Part shown: positions 45,009-55,107 of the stretch, piece after piece
How positions within the stretch are numbered: position 1 is the stretch's first letter
Layout: each line of letters begins with the position of its first letter
NCBI GenBank assembly: GCA_047974405.1
Contig: JBKECI010000028.1
Coordinates: forward strand, 23,276 to 87,275
Direction: 5' to 3'
DNA length: 64,000 nt
From: UPXZ01 sp047974405
GTDB taxonomy: Bacteria > Bacteroidota > Bacteroidia > Bacteroidales > Paludibacteraceae
Notes under the pieces: generated by a model
The model's input: only the letters and a program-made list of their open reading frames with translations
What the model was told of the DNA's origin: nothing
Databases searched by the model: none
Translations under genes and position numbers: made by a program

Positions 45009-45038
45009 TATTTCGAAACAAAATACACCAGAGTAGCA

Positions 45039-47480
45039 CTATAAGTTGTTGAGAATTTGCTCCAATTCGTACTCTGTTTGTACCAATACCTGTCGCGCTT
45101 TGCTCCCCTCGCTGGCTCCTACAATTCCTGCTACTTCCAGTTGGTCCATAATGCGCCCGGCGCGATTGTAGCCGATAGAAAATTTACGTTGAATATTGGA
45201 CGTAGAGCCTGCCTGTGAGGCTACCATCAAACGTGCGGCTTCTTCAAACATCGGGTCACGTTTACTCATATCTACGGAAGAGGTGTCGAGAGCATCGCCC
45301 TCCGATCCAACATACTCGGGTAGATAAAATGCTGTGGGATATCCTTTTTGTTCGCCTATATACAAGGCGATGTCTTCTACTTCGGGCGTATCTACAAAGG
45401 CGCATTGTACGCGTATCAAGTCGCTCCCTTGCGAAAACAGCATATCGCCTCTTCCTACCAACTGATTGGCACCGGGTGCGTCCAAAATGGTGCGGGAGTC
45501 AATCATTGATGAAACTCTGAAAGCAACGCGGGCAGGGAAGTTGGCTTTAATAACTCCCGTGATAATATTTACAGAAGGTCTTTGAGTGGCAATAATCATG
45601 TGTATCCCTACGGCGCGAGCCAATTGCGCAATACGTGCTATGGGCATTTCTACCTCTTTGCCGGCAGTCATTATCAAGTCTCCAAACTCATCCACAATCA
45701 CCACAATGTAAGGGAGAAATTTATGTCCTTTTTCAGGATTTAGTTGGCGGTTAAAAAATTTTTCGTTGTATTCGCGAATGTTTCTAACATGGGCTTTTTT
45801 CAGCAAATCGTACCGGATATCCATCTCTATGCAGAGCGAATTGAGTGTTTGCACCACTTTACTCGTATCGGTAATAATGGCATCTTCACCATCGGGGAGC
45901 TTAGCCAAAAAATGCTTTTCGATGGTTGAGTAGATATTAAATTCTACTTTTTTGGGATCGACCAGCACAAATTTCAGCTCGGCAGGGTGTTTCTTGTATA
46001 GTAGTGAAGTGATGATGGCGTTTAATCCGACCGATTTTCCCTGTCCGGTAGCACCTGCAACGAGCAGGTGTGGCATTTTGGTCAAATCGACCATAAACAC
46101 GTCGTTGGTAATGGTTTTTCCAAATACAATAGGTAGTTCTAATTTTGCCTCCTGAAATTTTTTGGAGGCAATGACCGAATGCATCGAAACCACCTGTGGA
46201 TCTTGGTTGGGTACTTCTATCCCGATAGTTCCTTTTCCTGGAATGGGGGCAATGATACGAATTCCGGTAGCAGCCAGGCTCAGCATAATGTCCGATTCAA
46301 GATTTCTGATTTTGGAAATTCTGATACCGGACTTGGGTACTATTTCGTAGAGTGTAATGGTGGGGCCTACCGTAGCTTTAATGCTGTCTATTTCTATACC
46401 AAAGTTTCTTAGAGTGGTAATGATACGGTTTTTGTTGGCATTTTGCTCTGCCATATCCACCTGCGTTTGGTCTTCGTTGCCATAGGTACGCAGCAAGTCT
46501 AATGTGGGTGACTTGTATATGGATAAATCAAGCGTAGGATCGTATTTTCCAAGTTTGGAGGCGTTGTAATTGGGATCGTCGTTTTCGTCTTCGGTATATT
46601 CTTCGACCAAATTTTCCTCTGGTTTTGTAATCTCAAAATCGACCTCATCACTTATTTTATTGTCTTTCAGCTTAGGTTTAATCGGTTCCACTTCAAGAAC
46701 AATATCGTCGGCTTGGTTACTTGTAACCCAATCTTCGGGTACAATTTCTGTACCTACCGCCACTTGCCTCTCATCGTTATCCACCTTGTGATATTTTGAT
46801 TCCGAATCTTCCCCCGTATCTTTTTTGAATAAAACTTTATTTAAAAATCGGATAGTTCCGCTCCATGTGAAAATAAAATAAAATATGAGCAAAACAATCA
46901 AAACCAGTGCGGTACCCGGTATGCCTATAAATGAATTTAATTGTCCTGAAATATATTCACCATGCTTACCGCCCAACGAAAAAAACGAAGGCTGAATGGC
47001 AGGGACAAGCCGGGTAATAAAACCCAAAAACACCGAACTCCACACCAACCAGAAAAAAGAGTGAAAAAAGGCTTTCCATACCGACATCACTTTTATCTTC
47101 ATTAGTTTAAGGGCTGCAATAATAAGAAAAAATAGGAGGGTAAAAGAAGAAACTCCAAACCAATTGTCGATAAATGTTTCAGAGACAAATGCACCCATTA
47201 CCGAAGTCCAGTTTTGTACCGAACTCCGAATTTGGACAGATTCTCTAAAACTGATATTGTCAAAAACGCTCTTGTCTGCCGCCCCTGTAAAAAAATACGA
47301 AATAAAAGAGAGCAGCAAATATAGTACAATGGCTATAATGGCTAATCCGGTGATGTAATGCGTCTTTTCGTCTCCAATGAAAGAAACAATTTTTGTAAAT
47401 AAACTCTCTTCTTTAGGTAAAGATTTTTTTTTGGTCTCGTTGTATATAGATGTCCGTTTTTGCGGTTTTTTGGGAGCCAT
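45039..47480 (-). CDS. ftsK: DNA translocase FtsK
   Basis: Moves and sorts chromosome termini at the division septum. The 813-residue protein has four N-terminal membrane helices (residues ~45-200), a short acidic linker (~220-310), and the RecA-like motor with Walker A GATGQGKSVGLN and Walker B YIVVIVDEFGDL. The C-terminal gamma winged helix (RKFSIGYNRAGRIMDQLEVA) reads KOPS-type sites. A TATTTTTG box lies upstream at 47555-47562 on the minus strand. ribD follows and may be co-transcribed. Confidence 0.95.
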   Translation of the reverse strand: MAPKKPQKRTSIYNETKKKSLPKEESLFTKIVSFIGDEKTHYITGLAIIAIVLYLLLSFISYFFTGAADKSVFDNISFRESVQIRSSVQNWTSVMGAFVSETFIDNWFGVSSFTLLFFLIIAALKLMKIKVMSVWKAFFHSFFWLVWSSVFLGFITRLVPAIQPSFFSLGGKHGEYISGQLNSFIGIPGTALVLIVLLIFYFIFTWSGTIRFLNKVLFKKDTGEDSESKYHKVDNDERQVAVGTEIVPEDWVTSNQADDIVLEVEPIKPKLKDNKISDEVDFEITKPEENLVEEYTEDENDDPNYNASKLGKYDPTLDLSIYKSPTLDLLRTYGNEDQTQVDMAEQNANKNRIITTLRNFGIEIDSIKATVGPTITLYEIVPKSGIRISKIRNLESDIMLSLAATGIRIIAPIPGKGTIGIEVPNQDPQVVSMHSVIASKKFQEAKLELPIVFGKTITNDVFMVDLTKMPHLLVAGATGQGKSVGLNAIITSLLYKKHPAELKFVLVDPKKVEFNIYSTIEKHFLAKLPDGEDAIITDTSKVVQTLNSLCIEMDIRYDLLKKAHVRNIREYNEKFFNRQLNPEKGHKFLPYIVVIVDEFGDLIMTAGKEVEMPIARIAQLARAVGIHMIIATQRPSVNIITGVIKANFPARVAFRVSSMIDSRTILDAPGANQLVGRGDMLFSQGSDLIRVQCAFVDTPEVEDIALYIGEQKGYPTAFYLPEYVGSEGDALDTSSVDMSKRDPMFEEAARLMVASQAGSTSNIQRKFSIGYNRAGRIMDQLEVAGIVGASEGSKARQVLVQTEYELEQILNNL

Positions 47481-47755
47481 TTTTATTGTTGTCTTTTAAA
47501 TTGTATTGATACAGAGATAGGTATAGTTCTACTCTTAGAGCTCTGTATTGTTTGCAAAAATAATAAAAATGGACACAATATTAATATTTCTGATTTAATT
47601 TTAAAATCGCATCTCCTTTTTAAAATACCATTTGTCATCCGAATATCACTTATTTGGTGTTATTGTCCACTTTATTTTAGGTTAAAAAACTTATTTTTGT
47701 ATGTTAATTGATAACGAAAATATCTTTTTGTATAAAAATTATTTGTCAATTTGTC

Positions 47756-50700
47756 ATGAAAAATTTTACGTTACAAAATTGGATTGCTTTATTCTTTTTA
47801 TTGTCCGGTTTTCCTTTGTCAGCACAAAATCAGGCAGGCGATACAATAACAATTGGTAATAGAGATTTTAATCTTCTTAGCACTAATTTAATATCCAATG
47901 CCGGTTTTGAGAATGGATTTACTGGTTGGACAGATGCTACCACCACGGCGGCAACACTTACCTCTGCAAAATTTACCATTGCCACAACGGGCGGAGTGAA
48001 TAATTCGAAATATCTTATCGGATTGAATAATGAAAACTCAAGTTCATCCGGTTCTATCGGAACGGGGTGGAACATTGCAAGCGGAAAGAGCTACCTGTTT
48101 GCATACAAGGTAAAATACTTGAACTCCGCTACAGCGGCCGGTTCTCAACTCTATTTGAAAATATCCCGTACCAACGACAAAGCCTCCAACGCAGAACCCA
48201 ATATACTGATAGACGCCACTCAGGTAGGAGGAAATGGCGAATGGACGCAAAATTTTGTCTATTTTACCAATTCAAATCCCTCGTATAGTTACCTTGTAGC
48301 CCGTTTTCGATGGTTAAACAATCTTTACGGTTTCGACGATTTTGCACTTTACGAGGCTGTGGAAGTAGCCAATACAGTAGAATTACAAACCTTGATAAAT
48401 AATGCGCAATTAATTTATAATGTAGAAAACAAGGGTGCATCAGAGTTCCTGTCGGCAATCCAAACAGCGCAAAATTATTTGAACAGCGCTTCTGCTGCTG
48501 AAATAAAAACTGCGGTTTTAAATTTGCAAGCTGCGATTCAGACTTATCAATATGTAAACGCTTCACCAACTCATCCTTTGAATATGACAAGTTTTATCGT
48601 CAATCAAGGATTCGATAATAATGATGCAGAAGGATGGAACGGAGGTGGAACGGTAAATTATCACGAGGTAGAATATTATCAAAAAACGTTTAATTTGTAT
48701 CAAACTATTCATGGGCTTCCGGCAGGAAGGTATAGATTGAAAGCCAAAGGATTTGAACGTCCCAAATCAAACGATAGTGGTTTGGCATACAAAAATGGAA
48801 CAGAAACCATTTATGCGAAAATTTATGCCCGCTCAAACGGTTATGCCGAAGCAAATACACCGTTCAATTCTATTTATAAACATACTTTTACGGGGGCAGG
48901 CTCATCAAACGGATATGTGAACACGATGGCGGCAGCCGAAACACTATTGGCAAACACCGCCATGAGCTACTACGATATGACTTTGGACAATATTTTTCTT
49001 GACGCGGGAGAAACCCTGACTATAGGGGCAAAGTCCAACTTCCAGCAAACCGGATATTGGGTGCTGCTTGATAATTTTAAATTGGAGTATCTTGGCTCAA
49101 TCACTATAAACGACAGAGTAGTAGCGTTGAATGGGAGAATTGCCGAAGCCCAATATTTGCAATCCCAACAGATTCAGAACTCTTCCGTTACAACATTAAA
49201 TACCACTATCAGTCAGGCACAGGCTGCCGTTGCCGCCAACCCAACGGACTCTACCAATATAAGTAATGCAAAAACCGCCATTGACACAGCTATTGCAAAC
49301 GCTTACATCTCTTTGGACGCTTACCAAAAATTGAGCAAAGCCATAGAAGGGGCAAATCAAATTCTTTCTTTTTTGGATAAAGAAAATGAAATTACTACAT
49401 TGAATAACGCTATTGCTACTGCCAATCAACAATACAATAATCTTGACCTATCGCTTGCAGAAATAAATGCGGCAACCACTACACTCATTAATACAACACG
49501 TAGTGTAGGTAAGCAAATTTACAATCCCTATTGGATGTTGGGAGATATTTATAACCCTTCCAACAATTGGTCGGTAGAGCGGAGCAAACAATCCAAAAAC
49601 TGGATATTATTCTGGGAACCGGGTTTTGGAGACAATCCCGGTACTATTGTGGACGATTGCTTGGCGCTTGCCGAAAAAAGTTTTATTTTTTACGCCGATT
49701 CGTTGAAATTTATAACAAGAGGTTCCTCTAAAACAGATAATTATAAAATGATTATCCGCTTGCGTTACTCCACCGAATGGGAAGCGAGTGGGTCGGGAGT
49801 GGACGATATGATTGGGCTACTCACTTTGACACCCTGGGCGCTTACCTCAAGAGGAGGACAAACCATTGCACACGAAGTAGGGCACTGCTTTCAATACCAA
49901 ACCCATTGCGACAACAACGATACTAACGGTTGGATGTATGGATTTGGAGAAAATGCCTCAGGAGGAAATGGATGGTGGGAGCAATGTGCGCAATGGCAGG
50001 CATATAAGATATTCCCCGAACAGCAATTTACCAACGAGTGGTTTACGGGCTATTTAAACAACGCACACAAAAATACGCTGAACGAAGCGTACCGCTACAA
50101 CGATTATTTTATTCAAGATTATTGGACATATTTGCGCGGAATGGATGTAATAGGAAAGCTGTGGAATAAATCGGTAAAACCCGAAGACCCAATAGAAACT
50201 TACAAAAGACTTTATAGTCTGGATCAAAACAAATTTAACGACGAAATGTGGGATTGTGCCGCCCGATTTGCAACTTGGGATATACCTGCACTCAAATCAT
50301 ACGGTGCGAATTACATCAATTCCAGAGCACAACCCAAAATGAACAATATCGGTAATTACGTGTGGAGGATAGACTCTACCGCTTGTCTCGAAAATTATGG
50401 ACATAATATTATACGAATAAACATACCTATAACATCTAAAACCATCACCGCATATTTTGATGGATTGGCAGGAGCAGACGGTTTTAGAAAAAAACTGGTG
50501 GCTTATGCCGGATGGAAATTCGGATTTGTAGCTTTGCTGTACGACGGGACCAGAGTTTACAGCGAAATAAAATCGGCAAAAATTACCCAAAACGAAGGAG
50601 ATGAAACCCTCACGTTTGTATGCCCCGACAATTGCTACAAACTGTGGTTTGTGGTATCGGGAGCTCCTGCGGTACATTGGCGGCATGCTTGGGACGATAA

Positions 50701-51016
50701 CGACTCAAACGATGAACAATGGCCCTATCAGGTAAGTTTTAATAATACTAATATATTGGGATACCCCAATAATGTAATGGATGCGGTTGATTATCAATTG
50801 GAACAAAACCTGAAAGTGTATAGTAAAGAAAATACACTATTTATTGATGAATTGCCGATGGATGCAAAACTGAAAATTTACGACAGTCTCGGAAAATGCT
50901 TTGTTTGTAGAAATACCAAAAACACAAACTTTTCTGCCTTTTTGCCGAAAGGCGCTTACATCGTATTGGTAGAAACGAATCAAGGAATTGTAAATAAAAA
51001 GGTAATTGTTCATTAA
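47756..51016 (+). CDS. T9SS-exported HEVGH metalloprotease-like protein (DUF6055-type)
   Basis: A large secreted protein of 1086 residues. After the signal peptide (..LSGFPLSAQ) come two carbohydrate-binding-like beta domains (about 40-205 and 275-450), then a helical Ala/Asn/Thr-rich FIVAR-like stretch (about 450-585), then a catalytic-looking domain with HEVGH at residues 706-710 and WWEQCAQWQAY nearby (Glu742). The last ~70 residues look like a type A T9SS sorting domain (LKVYSKENTLFIDELP ... ending KKVIVH). It probably acts at the cell surface or outside the cell. The DUF6055 assignment is from memory of the family pattern. The start at 47756 gives a clean signal peptide. Confidence 0.8.
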   Translation: MKNFTLQNWIALFFLLSGFPLSAQNQAGDTITIGNRDFNLLSTNLISNAGFENGFTGWTDATTTAATLTSAKFTIATTGGVNNSKYLIGLNNENSSSSGSIGTGWNIASGKSYLFAYKVKYLNSATAAGSQLYLKISRTNDKASNAEPNILIDATQVGGNGEWTQNFVYFTNSNPSYSYLVARFRWLNNLYGFDDFALYEAVEVANTVELQTLINNAQLIYNVENKGASEFLSAIQTAQNYLNSASAAEIKTAVLNLQAAIQTYQYVNASPTHPLNMTSFIVNQGFDNNDAEGWNGGGTVNYHEVEYYQKTFNLYQTIHGLPAGRYRLKAKGFERPKSNDSGLAYKNGTETIYAKIYARSNGYAEANTPFNSIYKHTFTGAGSSNGYVNTMAAAETLLANTAMSYYDMTLDNIFLDAGETLTIGAKSNFQQTGYWVLLDNFKLEYLGSITINDRVVALNGRIAEAQYLQSQQIQNSSVTTLNTTISQAQAAVAANPTDSTNISNAKTAIDTAIANAYISLDAYQKLSKAIEGANQILSFLDKENEITTLNNAIATANQQYNNLDLSLAEINAATTTLINTTRSVGKQIYNPYWMLGDIYNPSNNWSVERSKQSKNWILFWEPGFGDNPGTIVDDCLALAEKSFIFYADSLKFITRGSSKTDNYKMIIRLRYSTEWEASGSGVDDMIGLLTLTPWALTSRGGQTIAHEVGHCFQYQTHCDNNDTNGWMYGFGENASGGNGWWEQCAQWQAYKIFPEQQFTNEWFTGYLNNAHKNTLNEAYRYNDYFIQDYWTYLRGMDVIGKLWNKSVKPEDPIETYKRLYSLDQNKFNDEMWDCAARFATWDIPALKSYGANYINSRAQPKMNNIGNYVWRIDSTACLENYGHNIIRINIPITSKTITAYFDGLAGADGFRKKLVAYAGWKFGFVALLYDGTRVYSEIKSAKITQNEGDETLTFVCPDNCYKLWFVVSGAPAVHWRHAWDDNDSNDEQWPYQVSFNNTNILGYPNNVMDAVDYQLEQNLKVYSKENTLFIDELPMDAKLKIYDSLGKCFVCRNTKNTNFSAFLPKGAYIVLVETNQGIVNKKVIVH

Positions 51017-51066
51017 AAAAAGAGTAGAATATAAACCGAAAAATTTCAATAACAACTATTATCTAC

Positions 51067-51074
51067 TACTTTTG
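51067..51074 (+). promoter_or_regulatory. -7 promoter box for nth
   Basis: TACTTTTG, 30 bp before the ATG at 51105; rules out the longer frame starting at 51006. Confidence 0.55.
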
Positions 51075-51104
51075 TCGTACAGTAACAAAGGAAACAGTTG
51101 GATA

Positions 51105-51767
51105 ATGACAAAAAAAGAGAGATACAGACAGATTATCGGATGGTTTGAAGAAAATCGTCCAATAGCCGAAACAGAGTTAAAATACAAAGACCCGTTCAGT
51201 TTACTGGTTGCAGTAATACTTTCGGCACAATGTACCGACAAACGCGTAAATGTACTTACCCCTAAACTGCTCGAAGTGTTTCCAACTCCCGAAGTGATGG
51301 CTGAAAGCTCGCCCGAAGAGGTGTTTGAGTACATCAAGTCGTGTTCTTATCCCAACAACAAAGCCAAACATTTGGTTGGTATGGCAAAAACACTGGTTTA
51401 TGAGTTTGATGGTGTAGTACCTGATACGATTGAAAATTTACAAAAACTTCCCGGTGTCGGACGTAAAACAGCCAATGTAATAGTTTCGGTAGCTTTTAAC
51501 CAACCTGCTATGGCGGTAGATACTCATGTCTTTCGCGTTTCGGAGAGATTGGGTTTGACCACCAATTCTAAAAACCCACTACAAACCGAAAAGGAATTGG
51601 TAAAATATATCCCCGTTGAATTACTTGGCAAAGCACACCATTGGCTTATTTTACACGGTCGGTATATGTGTACGGCACGTAACCCTAAATGTATGGAATG
51701 TGGTCTGAGCGAATGGTGCAGATATTACGGCAAAAAAAATGAGTTTGATATCGAAACAGGTAAATAA
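51105..51767 (+). CDS. nth: Endonuclease III
   Basis: A bifunctional DNA glycosylase/AP lyase for oxidised pyrimidines (220 aa). It has the helix-hairpin-helix LPGVGRKTANVIVS with the catalytic Lys, the catalytic Asp in AVDTHVFRVSERLG, and the 4Fe-4S cluster motif C-x6-C-x2-C-x5-C (CTARNPKCMECGLSEWC). It converges with the peptide exporter gene, with only 18 bp between the stops. Confidence 0.96.
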   Translation: MTKKERYRQIIGWFEENRPIAETELKYKDPFSLLVAVILSAQCTDKRVNVLTPKLLEVFPTPEVMAESSPEEVFEYIKSCSYPNNKAKHLVGMAKTLVYEFDGVVPDTIENLQKLPGVGRKTANVIVSVAFNQPAMAVDTHVFRVSERLGLTTNSKNPLQTEKELVKYIPVELLGKAHHWLILHGRYMCTARNPKCMECGLSEWCRYYGKKNEFDIETGK

Positions 51768-51785
51768 AATTAACAAATAGTAAAA

Positions 51786-53945
51786 TCAACTGCCCAAAGC
51801 CTGCTTCCGCCACATCTCAAAATACCGTGTCCCTTGCTTGTATAGCGCGGTATGATTGCCTTGCTCTACCAATTTACCTTCGGAAAGTACAACAATTCTG
51901 TCGGCATCCACTACCGTACTCAGCCGGTGAGCGATAACGACAATAGTTTTTCCGACCGATTTGAGCGATTGGATGGTTGTTTTCACGTATTGCTCCGAGT
52001 CGGAATCCAACGAAGATGTCGCTTCATCGAATACGAGTATCTCCGGGTTTTTATACAATGCTCGCGCTATGGCTATCCGCTGTTTCTCGCCACCTGAAAG
52101 CGAAGCGCCGTTTTCTCCGATTTGTGTGTTGAAACCATTGGGCAGTTTTTCGATGAATGGCACTAAGCCCAATTCTTTGACAATGCCGATAATGCGTTCC
52201 ATATCCGGCTGCAAGTCGCCAACGGCAATGTTATCAATAATATTACCCGAAAACAGGTTCAATTGTTGCGGTACACTACTGACCAAACTCCGCATACTTT
52301 CCATCGTAAAATTATCCGTATTCAGTCCGTTGATGGTAATTTTTCCGCCATTGAGTGGGTAGAGTTTTTGGAGCAGGGAAGCTAATGTCGTCTTTCCGGA
52401 GCCACTTTCGCCGATGATTGCCGTTATTTCCCCTTTCGGAATGGTAAGCGAAAAGTCGGTAAATACCTGCTTGCGACTACCATAGGAAAAGTTGATGTTT
52501 TGAAATTCTATATCTCCGATTTCTTCTCGCTTCAGTTCAATTTTATGCTCGTCGGTTTCCCGCTCCAAGTCCATGATTTCAAAAAGGCGGTCGGCAGCTA
52601 TCAGTGCGTTTTGTATGGATTTGTTTGCTCCGATAAGGCTTGCCGCCGGTCCCATAAAGTAGCCGATAATGGCATAAAACGAAAGCAGTTCGCCCGGGGT
52701 TATGGTACTATCTATTACAAAGTAAGAACCTACCCACAGCAGAATAATTGTGAAAATGCGGCTGACGGTCTCCGACGAATACGAAGAAAAAAGCGAATTT
52801 TTGCCCGATTTGAATACCGTTTTCAGCAATTCGATAAACCGCACTTCCGTTTTCATATTGCTAAAATCTTCAATCCCGAACTGTTTGATTGTCCGCACCG
52901 AGTTTAAAGATTCCACCAATTGGCTTTCCAAATCGGCTGATTTTTCCATCAGTTTGCGTTCTTGTCTTTTGTTCAGCTTGTTGGTAATAACGTATATAAG
53001 CGTAAAGAGCGGTATGACAGCCAGCATCAGCAACGCCAGCTTCCAGCTATAGACAAACATCAGTATGAATGAGAACGCGACGATAAATACATTCACGATC
53101 AACGAAATAGATGTGTCGTTGATAAAGGCGCGAATTTTTACCGCGTCGTTTATCCGGGAAATAATTTCACCGGTACGCATGGTATCGAAGAAGCGTTGCG
53201 GAAGCCGGAGCAGGTGCTTGTAGTATCCCAAAATAAGGCGCGAGTCTATCTGCTGTCCGGTTTTCATCATCAGCAGGGCTTGAAAAACGCCGAGCAAAAT
53301 CTGAAAGAGAAGAATGAGCAACATGGCAACGCTCAGTACGTTCAACAGATTGGTATTACCGGACGGCAGTACGTTGTCGGTTATTTTTTGAATGTAGATA
53401 GACGTGGAAAGTCCCAGAACCGTATAGAAAATGGCACCGATAAGGCATTGGAGTAAAACCGTTTTGTGGGGAGCGAGTAAAAAGACAAACCGCCCGAAGT
53501 TGGAGACTTTTTCGTCGCGAGCCATAAAGTTGTCGTTCGGCATCAGCAGGATTAATACGCCGCTCCATTTGGTCTGAAATGCTTCTACGGTTTCGGTGTG
53601 CATATCGCCGTCCGCCGGATCCATAAAGGTAATTTTTTCGCCGGATATTTTGTAAACGACCACGTAATGGTGCAGTTCCATTTCATTGCGCTTGATGACC
53701 ACGTGCGCAATGGCGGGCAGGGGGATTTTGGTCAGCGAGTCGGGTAGTCCCTTGACCCCTTTAGCCGAAAATCCCAACTTCTCGGCGGCGGTTACCATAC
53801 CGAGTACGTTGGTGCCTTTGGTGTCGGTACCCGCTATTTGTCGGATACGGGCTACGGGCATCTGCAGCTTGTGGTGGGATGCTACGGAAGCCAGACAGGC
53901 GGCGCCGCAGTCGGTAATGTCGCGTTGTTTTACTCGGATACTCAT
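51786..53945 (-). CDS. Peptidase-containing ABC exporter (C39) for double-glycine peptides
   Basis: Cleaves GG leaders and exports the released peptides. The 719-residue protein has an N-terminal C39 cysteine protease (residues 1-~130) with a full catalytic set: Gln7, Cys13 (DITDCGAACL), His93 (LHHYVVV) and Asp109 (FMDPADG). A six-helix ABC membrane domain follows, then the ATPase: Walker A GESGSGKTT, signature LSGGEKQRIAIARAL, Walker B VFDEATSSLDS. I start at ATG 53945, which overlaps the hlyD stop as ATGA; the frame's earlier codons are antisense-like and Arg-rich. Its clear substrates are the GG peptides encoded at 56483-63862. The 5' third is unusually GC-rich. Confidence 0.95.
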   Translation of the reverse strand: MSIRVKQRDITDCGAACLASVASHHKLQMPVARIRQIAGTDTKGTNVLGMVTAAEKLGFSAKGVKGLPDSLTKIPLPAIAHVVIKRNEMELHHYVVVYKISGEKITFMDPADGDMHTETVEAFQTKWSGVLILLMPNDNFMARDEKVSNFGRFVFLLAPHKTVLLQCLIGAIFYTVLGLSTSIYIQKITDNVLPSGNTNLLNVLSVAMLLILLFQILLGVFQALLMMKTGQQIDSRLILGYYKHLLRLPQRFFDTMRTGEIISRINDAVKIRAFINDTSISLIVNVFIVAFSFILMFVYSWKLALLMLAVIPLFTLIYVITNKLNKRQERKLMEKSADLESQLVESLNSVRTIKQFGIEDFSNMKTEVRFIELLKTVFKSGKNSLFSSYSSETVSRIFTIILLWVGSYFVIDSTITPGELLSFYAIIGYFMGPAASLIGANKSIQNALIAADRLFEIMDLERETDEHKIELKREEIGDIEFQNINFSYGSRKQVFTDFSLTIPKGEITAIIGESGSGKTTLASLLQKLYPLNGGKITINGLNTDNFTMESMRSLVSSVPQQLNLFSGNIIDNIAVGDLQPDMERIIGIVKELGLVPFIEKLPNGFNTQIGENGASLSGGEKQRIAIARALYKNPEILVFDEATSSLDSDSEQYVKTTIQSLKSVGKTIVVIAHRLSTVVDADRIVVLSEGKLVEQGNHTALYKQGTRYFEMWRKQALGS

Positions 53946-55093
53946 GCGGACGGGTTGTTTAGTTTCGGGTTGAGCCAATTGTCCACTTTGTCGAAGAGCA
54001 GTTGCCACAGCGTACGGCGCGTTATCAGAAATCGAGCCGTGTAACTCAGCCCTTTTTGGACTGTGCCGGTGTAGCCGTTTTTCAGATGCAGCGCGTTTCC
54101 CTGCATGGCGCATCGTACCCGAAATGCGGGTTTTTGGTCTATGACGACCACATCGTGAACGATTTCCGTAACCGTACCTTTGAGCATACCCCATTCGCGG
54201 TAATTGAAGGCATCAAACTGGAAGTTGACCGGCTGCCCGACCTGTACGTATCCTATATCGGCAGGGGAGACGTAGCATTCGGCTATCAGCGAATCGCTCG
54301 CCGAGATGTACGCCAAGGGCTGTGCCGGCGCGATGAAATTGCCGGTTCCGAACCCCGCCACCTGCACCAATGTACCACTTACGGGGGCGGTAACGACGTA
54401 TTGCCGTTTTTCCTGCTCCAGCTGGTCGATACCCGAAGCAAGCTCTTTGTTTTGCAGGAGTAGGGTGGTGCGCTCCGCCTGCCACGTATTGGAAAATTCC
54501 TGCCGGGCGGTGTGCAACTGTTCCGTTGCCGCATCGTAGCCGTTTTTGGTTTTCAGGTAGTCAAACTCGGAGATTACCTTGTTGTTTCTTAGTTCGGTAT
54601 CGGCATCCAGCTGTTTTTTCAGGTAGTCCGCGGTAGTTTGGAGTTCGCCCAGTCTGGCGGTGTATCGGGCGTATTCGGCGGCATATTTGGATGTATGGAG
54701 TGGCCGGCGATCTTGCAGCAGCAGGTCTATGTCGGCGATGAAGCGGTTGTTTTCGCCTATCTTACCGGCGGAGAGCGTCTGTTGCTCGCTTAGCTTTCGG
54801 GTTTGGAGTACGAGTAGCGTATCTCCCCGACGAACGGCTTTGTTTTCAGCCATGGCGTACCGTACCGCTTCGCCATATACGCCTGCCTGCACCACGGTGT
54901 TTTCCATCGGCGAGCGCGTTACGCCGCGGCTCTGCATGGTTACATCCACCTTTACTAAGGGGAGCGCCGCTACGGCTCCCAGTACCAGACACAAGATAAG
55001 CCCGTAGATAACTTTGCTCCGCATATGAATGCGTGCGTGATAGACTTCTACCGTGCTGTCAAGGATTTCGGGCGGAAAGATGGGGCGGGGCAT
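53942..55093 (-). CDS. HlyD-family membrane fusion adaptor
   Basis: A periplasmic adaptor of 383 residues that would link the ABC exporter to an outer-membrane exit. One membrane helix is at about residues 28-45 (VIYGLILCLVLGAVAALPLV). A split lipoyl domain (VVQAGVYGEAVRYAMAENKA; later VTAPVSGTLVQVAGFG) flanks an alpha hairpin (~100-220), and a C-terminal beta-barrel domain follows. It is translationally coupled to the exporter gene. Sampled lines are about 55% GC against about 23% in the next gene upstream, so this gene pair may have a separate origin. No TolC-like gene is in the window. Confidence 0.93.
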   Translation of the reverse strand: MPRPIFPPEILDSTVEVYHARIHMRSKVIYGLILCLVLGAVAALPLVKVDVTMQSRGVTRSPMENTVVQAGVYGEAVRYAMAENKAVRRGDTLLVLQTRKLSEQQTLSAGKIGENNRFIADIDLLLQDRRPLHTSKYAAEYARYTARLGELQTTADYLKKQLDADTELRNNKVISEFDYLKTKNGYDAATEQLHTARQEFSNTWQAERTTLLLQNKELASGIDQLEQEKRQYVVTAPVSGTLVQVAGFGTGNFIAPAQPLAYISASDSLIAECYVSPADIGYVQVGQPVNFQFDAFNYREWGMLKGTVTEIVHDVVVIDQKPAFRVRCAMQGNALHLKNGYTGTVQKGLSYTARFLITRRTLWQLLFDKVDNWLNPKLNNPSA

Positions 55094-55107
55094 GATTATG
55101 AGACTTT

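Noticed and set aside
45009..45038. FMN riboswitch upstream of ribD
   Set aside because: Only 30 bp separate ftsK and ribD, too short for the element, and no conserved riboswitch motifs are seen.
53946..54194. 83-residue N-terminal extension of the C39 exporter
   Set aside because: It is antisense-like, Arg-rich and lies within hlyD; the C39 domain begins normally at ATG 53945, which overlaps the hlyD stop.
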